Assembly (NCBI GenBank): GCA_036824465.1
Contig: DAITAC010000062.1
Coordinates: forward strand, 1-26,150
Source of the DNA: JAKOQB01 sp036824465
GTDB taxonomy: Bacteria > Pseudomonadota > Gammaproteobacteria > Burkholderiales > Burkholderiaceae_F
DNA length: 26,150 nucleotides
Direction: 5' to 3'
Shown here: positions 25,005 through 26,150 of the stretch, one piece after another
Layout: every line of letters begins with the position of its first letter
Position numbering within the stretch: the stretch's first letter is position 1
Made by a program: the position numbers and the translations under genes
The notes under the pieces: model-generated
Databases searched by the model: none
Seen by the model: only the letters and a program-made list of their open reading frames with translations
Told to the model about the DNA's origin: nothing

Positions 25005-25924
25005 GGGCGCGCGCGGCGCGGGCGGTGCAGATCGCAGCCGCGTTGGTGGCTTGCTCGCTGAATCCATCCGGCGGCGCGCAGCAGACCGATGCGGGCGGCG
25101 CATCCAGTGATGGTGCGAAGCCCGCCACTGACTGGCCCGACCCGGCCGCGCTGCGCTGGCGCAATACCTTAGTGATCGGCGGCGCGGCTGCTGCCCTGGG
25201 CGCGTTCGGCGCGTCGCGCTGGTGGAAGGGAAGTTTCGAAGGCACTTTCAAGAACCAGGGCGAGGGCTGGTTCGGACGCAGCACGACGTTCGCTGGTGTG
25301 GACAAGTTCGGGCACGCGTACTCGACGATGGTTGGCGTGCGGCTCCTGACGCCGGCATTGCAGTGGGCAGGCAACGATGTGGAATCGGCGCGTCGCCTGG
25401 CGGTGATTTCGACTTTCGCTGCGTTTGCGGCCATCGAAGTCATCGACGGCTATTCAAGCCGCTACACGTTCAGCCGCGAGGACTTGATCGTCGACGCGCT
25501 CGGCGTGATGCTCGGCTACGCGTTCGAGGCCAACCCCAGGCTGGACGAGGTGCTCGACTTCCGGCTGAACTATCGCCAGTCGAAGTTTTCGAGCTTCTCA
25601 CCGCTGGAGGACTACGATGGCCAGAGGTACTTCCTCGTGTTCAAGCCGGACGGCGTGCCAGCGCTGCGCGATGTGCCGGGGCTGAAGTACCTTGAATTCA
25701 ATCTCGGCTATGGCGCCACCGGCTTCGACGTGTTCAAGGCGCTGCAACAGCCGCGCATTCGCAGCGTATATGCGGGCGTCAGCCTGAATCTGTCGCGCCT
25801 GCTGGCGGACGGCTTCTACGGCGGGCAGCGAGGCTCGACCCGTAGCCAGCGCGTGGCCGATGGCGTGTTCGAGTTCGTGCAGTTCAATAGCGCCAAATAC
25901 GCGCGTTATGGCATCGACAATTGA
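25001..25924 (+). CDS. DUF2279 (YfiM-like) predicted envelope protein
   Basis: The function is unknown. The 307-residue protein has an N-terminal hydrophobic segment ending LVAC (C18), which may be a lipobox or a plain signal peptide, and then a hydrophobic stretch (NTLVIGGAAAALGAFGAS). The central part, with GVDKFGHAYSTMVG, IEVIDGYSSRYTFSREDLIVDALG and LGYAFE, is the signature of DUF2279 lipoproteins. The C-terminal 100 residues have alternating patterns suggesting strands, as in an outer membrane-associated domain (for example YLEFNLGYGATGFD and VYAGVSLNLSRLL). The ATG overlaps the rimO stop (ATGA), so the two are coupled. It converges on the transporter gene with an eight-base gap. Confidence 0.82.
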   Translation: MRARAARAVQIAAALVACSLNPSGGAQQTDAGGASSDGAKPATDWPDPAALRWRNTLVIGGAAAALGAFGASRWWKGSFEGTFKNQGEGWFGRSTTFAGVDKFGHAYSTMVGVRLLTPALQWAGNDVESARRLAVISTFAAFAAIEVIDGYSSRYTFSREDLIVDALGVMLGYAFEANPRLDEVLDFRLNYRQSKFSSFSPLEDYDGQRYFLVFKPDGVPALRDVPGLKYLEFNLGYGATGFDVFKALQQPRIRSVYAGVSLNLSRLLADGFYGGQRGSTRSQRVADGVFEFVQFNSAKYARYGIDN

Positions 25925-25932
25925 AGTTGGTT

Positions 25933-26150
25933 CTACTGTGACGCTCCTGTCCGGGCCTGCGGACTGCGCCGTGCGGGAAGGCTGCCGAGCACCGCTCCGC
26001 TGACGATCAGCAACGCTGCTATGGCGACGATCGAAGTGAGCCGGCCCTGGCCGCTTGCGACCAGCACCAGCGTGGACCCGAGCGGCGTGAGGTAAGAGAG
26101 CGCGCCGATCGTCTTGGCATCGCCACGCTTCAGGGCCGCGTCCCACAGGA
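25933..26150 (-). CDS. EamA/DMT-family transporter, C-terminal fragment (cut by window edge)
   Basis: The minus strand encodes the last 72 residues of a membrane protein, ending at the TAG at 25935-25933. It begins LWDAALKRGD and continues TIGALSYLTPLGSTLVLV, typical of the final transmembrane helices of EamA (drug/metabolite transporter) exporters. A last hydrophobic helix (IVAIAALLIVSGAVLGSL) and a short basic tail follow. The 5' part lies outside the window. An alternative minus-strand frame covering the same bases (25598-26146) is arginine-rich and overlaps the DUF2279 gene, so it was discarded. The substrate cannot be predicted. Confidence 0.85.
   Translation of the reverse strand, partial: LWDAALKRGDAKTIGALSYLTPLGSTLVLVASGQGRLTSIVAIAALLIVSGAVLGSLPARRSPQARTGASQ

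Noticed and set aside
25598..26146. Minus-strand 182-codon open frame at the 3' end
   Set aside because: It overlaps the DUF2279 gene and its residues do not resemble a protein family, whereas another frame here reads as an EamA transporter C-terminus.

Overview
The window is GC-rich chromosomal DNA of a proteobacterium. The gene set and order point to Betaproteobacteria: sucA-sucB-lpdA followed by zapE, divergent bamD and rluD-pgeF, a class I phaC-phaA-phaB operon followed by phaR, and rimO. I see no phage, transposase, plasmid, CRISPR, rRNA or tRNA. The nearest genus cannot be told from sequence reading alone.

Layout. (1) 189-5033, minus strand: a three-gene operon for a ferredoxin-type 2-oxoacid oxidoreductase: a GltD-like flavin/iron-sulfur protein, a fused gamma-alpha subunit and a beta subunit. 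(2) 5336-12833, plus strand: the 2-oxoglutarate dehydrogenase complex (sucA, sucB, lpdA), then zapE and a secreted coiled-coil protein of unknown function. (3) 12840-13676, minus strand: a PP2C phosphatase. (4) 13804-16019, plus strand: a small YdcH-type protein overlapping a DinG/YoaA-type iron-sulfur helicase. (5) bamD on the minus strand (16060-16821), divergent from rluD and pgeF (16960-18767). (6) 18912-23614, plus strand: the polyhydroxybutyrate genes phaC, phaA, phaB and phaR. (7) rimO and a DUF2279-like membrane protein (23634-25924), converging on the 3' end of an EamA/DMT transporter cut by the window edge.

Metabolic reading. Two different routes from 2-oxoglutarate to succinyl-CoA are probably encoded back to back, one reducing ferredoxin or a similar acceptor and one reducing NAD+. 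They diverge from a shared 302-bp region. The pha genes turn acetyl-CoA into stored polyester, with PhaR as the likely sensor and repressor. Carbon and redox balance is therefore the theme of both operons.

The most unusual content is in the gaps between genes. (a) The phaB-phaR gap holds two tandem copies, 125 bp apart, of a structured element. One hairpin has a fixed ATGCAAA loop and four compensatory base-pair swaps between copies, which suggests selection on the fold. (b) Two long palindromes built from seven-base GTCGGGN units sit between neighbouring genes of two operons. One fused into the 3' end of the korA-like gene and carries four-G-run motifs on both strands. (c) A second seven-base family (CGTGATC) lies between dinG and bamD, and its core recurs between lpdA and zapE. 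(d) Twin bulged hairpins with a compensatory change lie between sucA and sucB. Several unlike palindrome families within 26 kb suggest a genome rich in REP-like elements.
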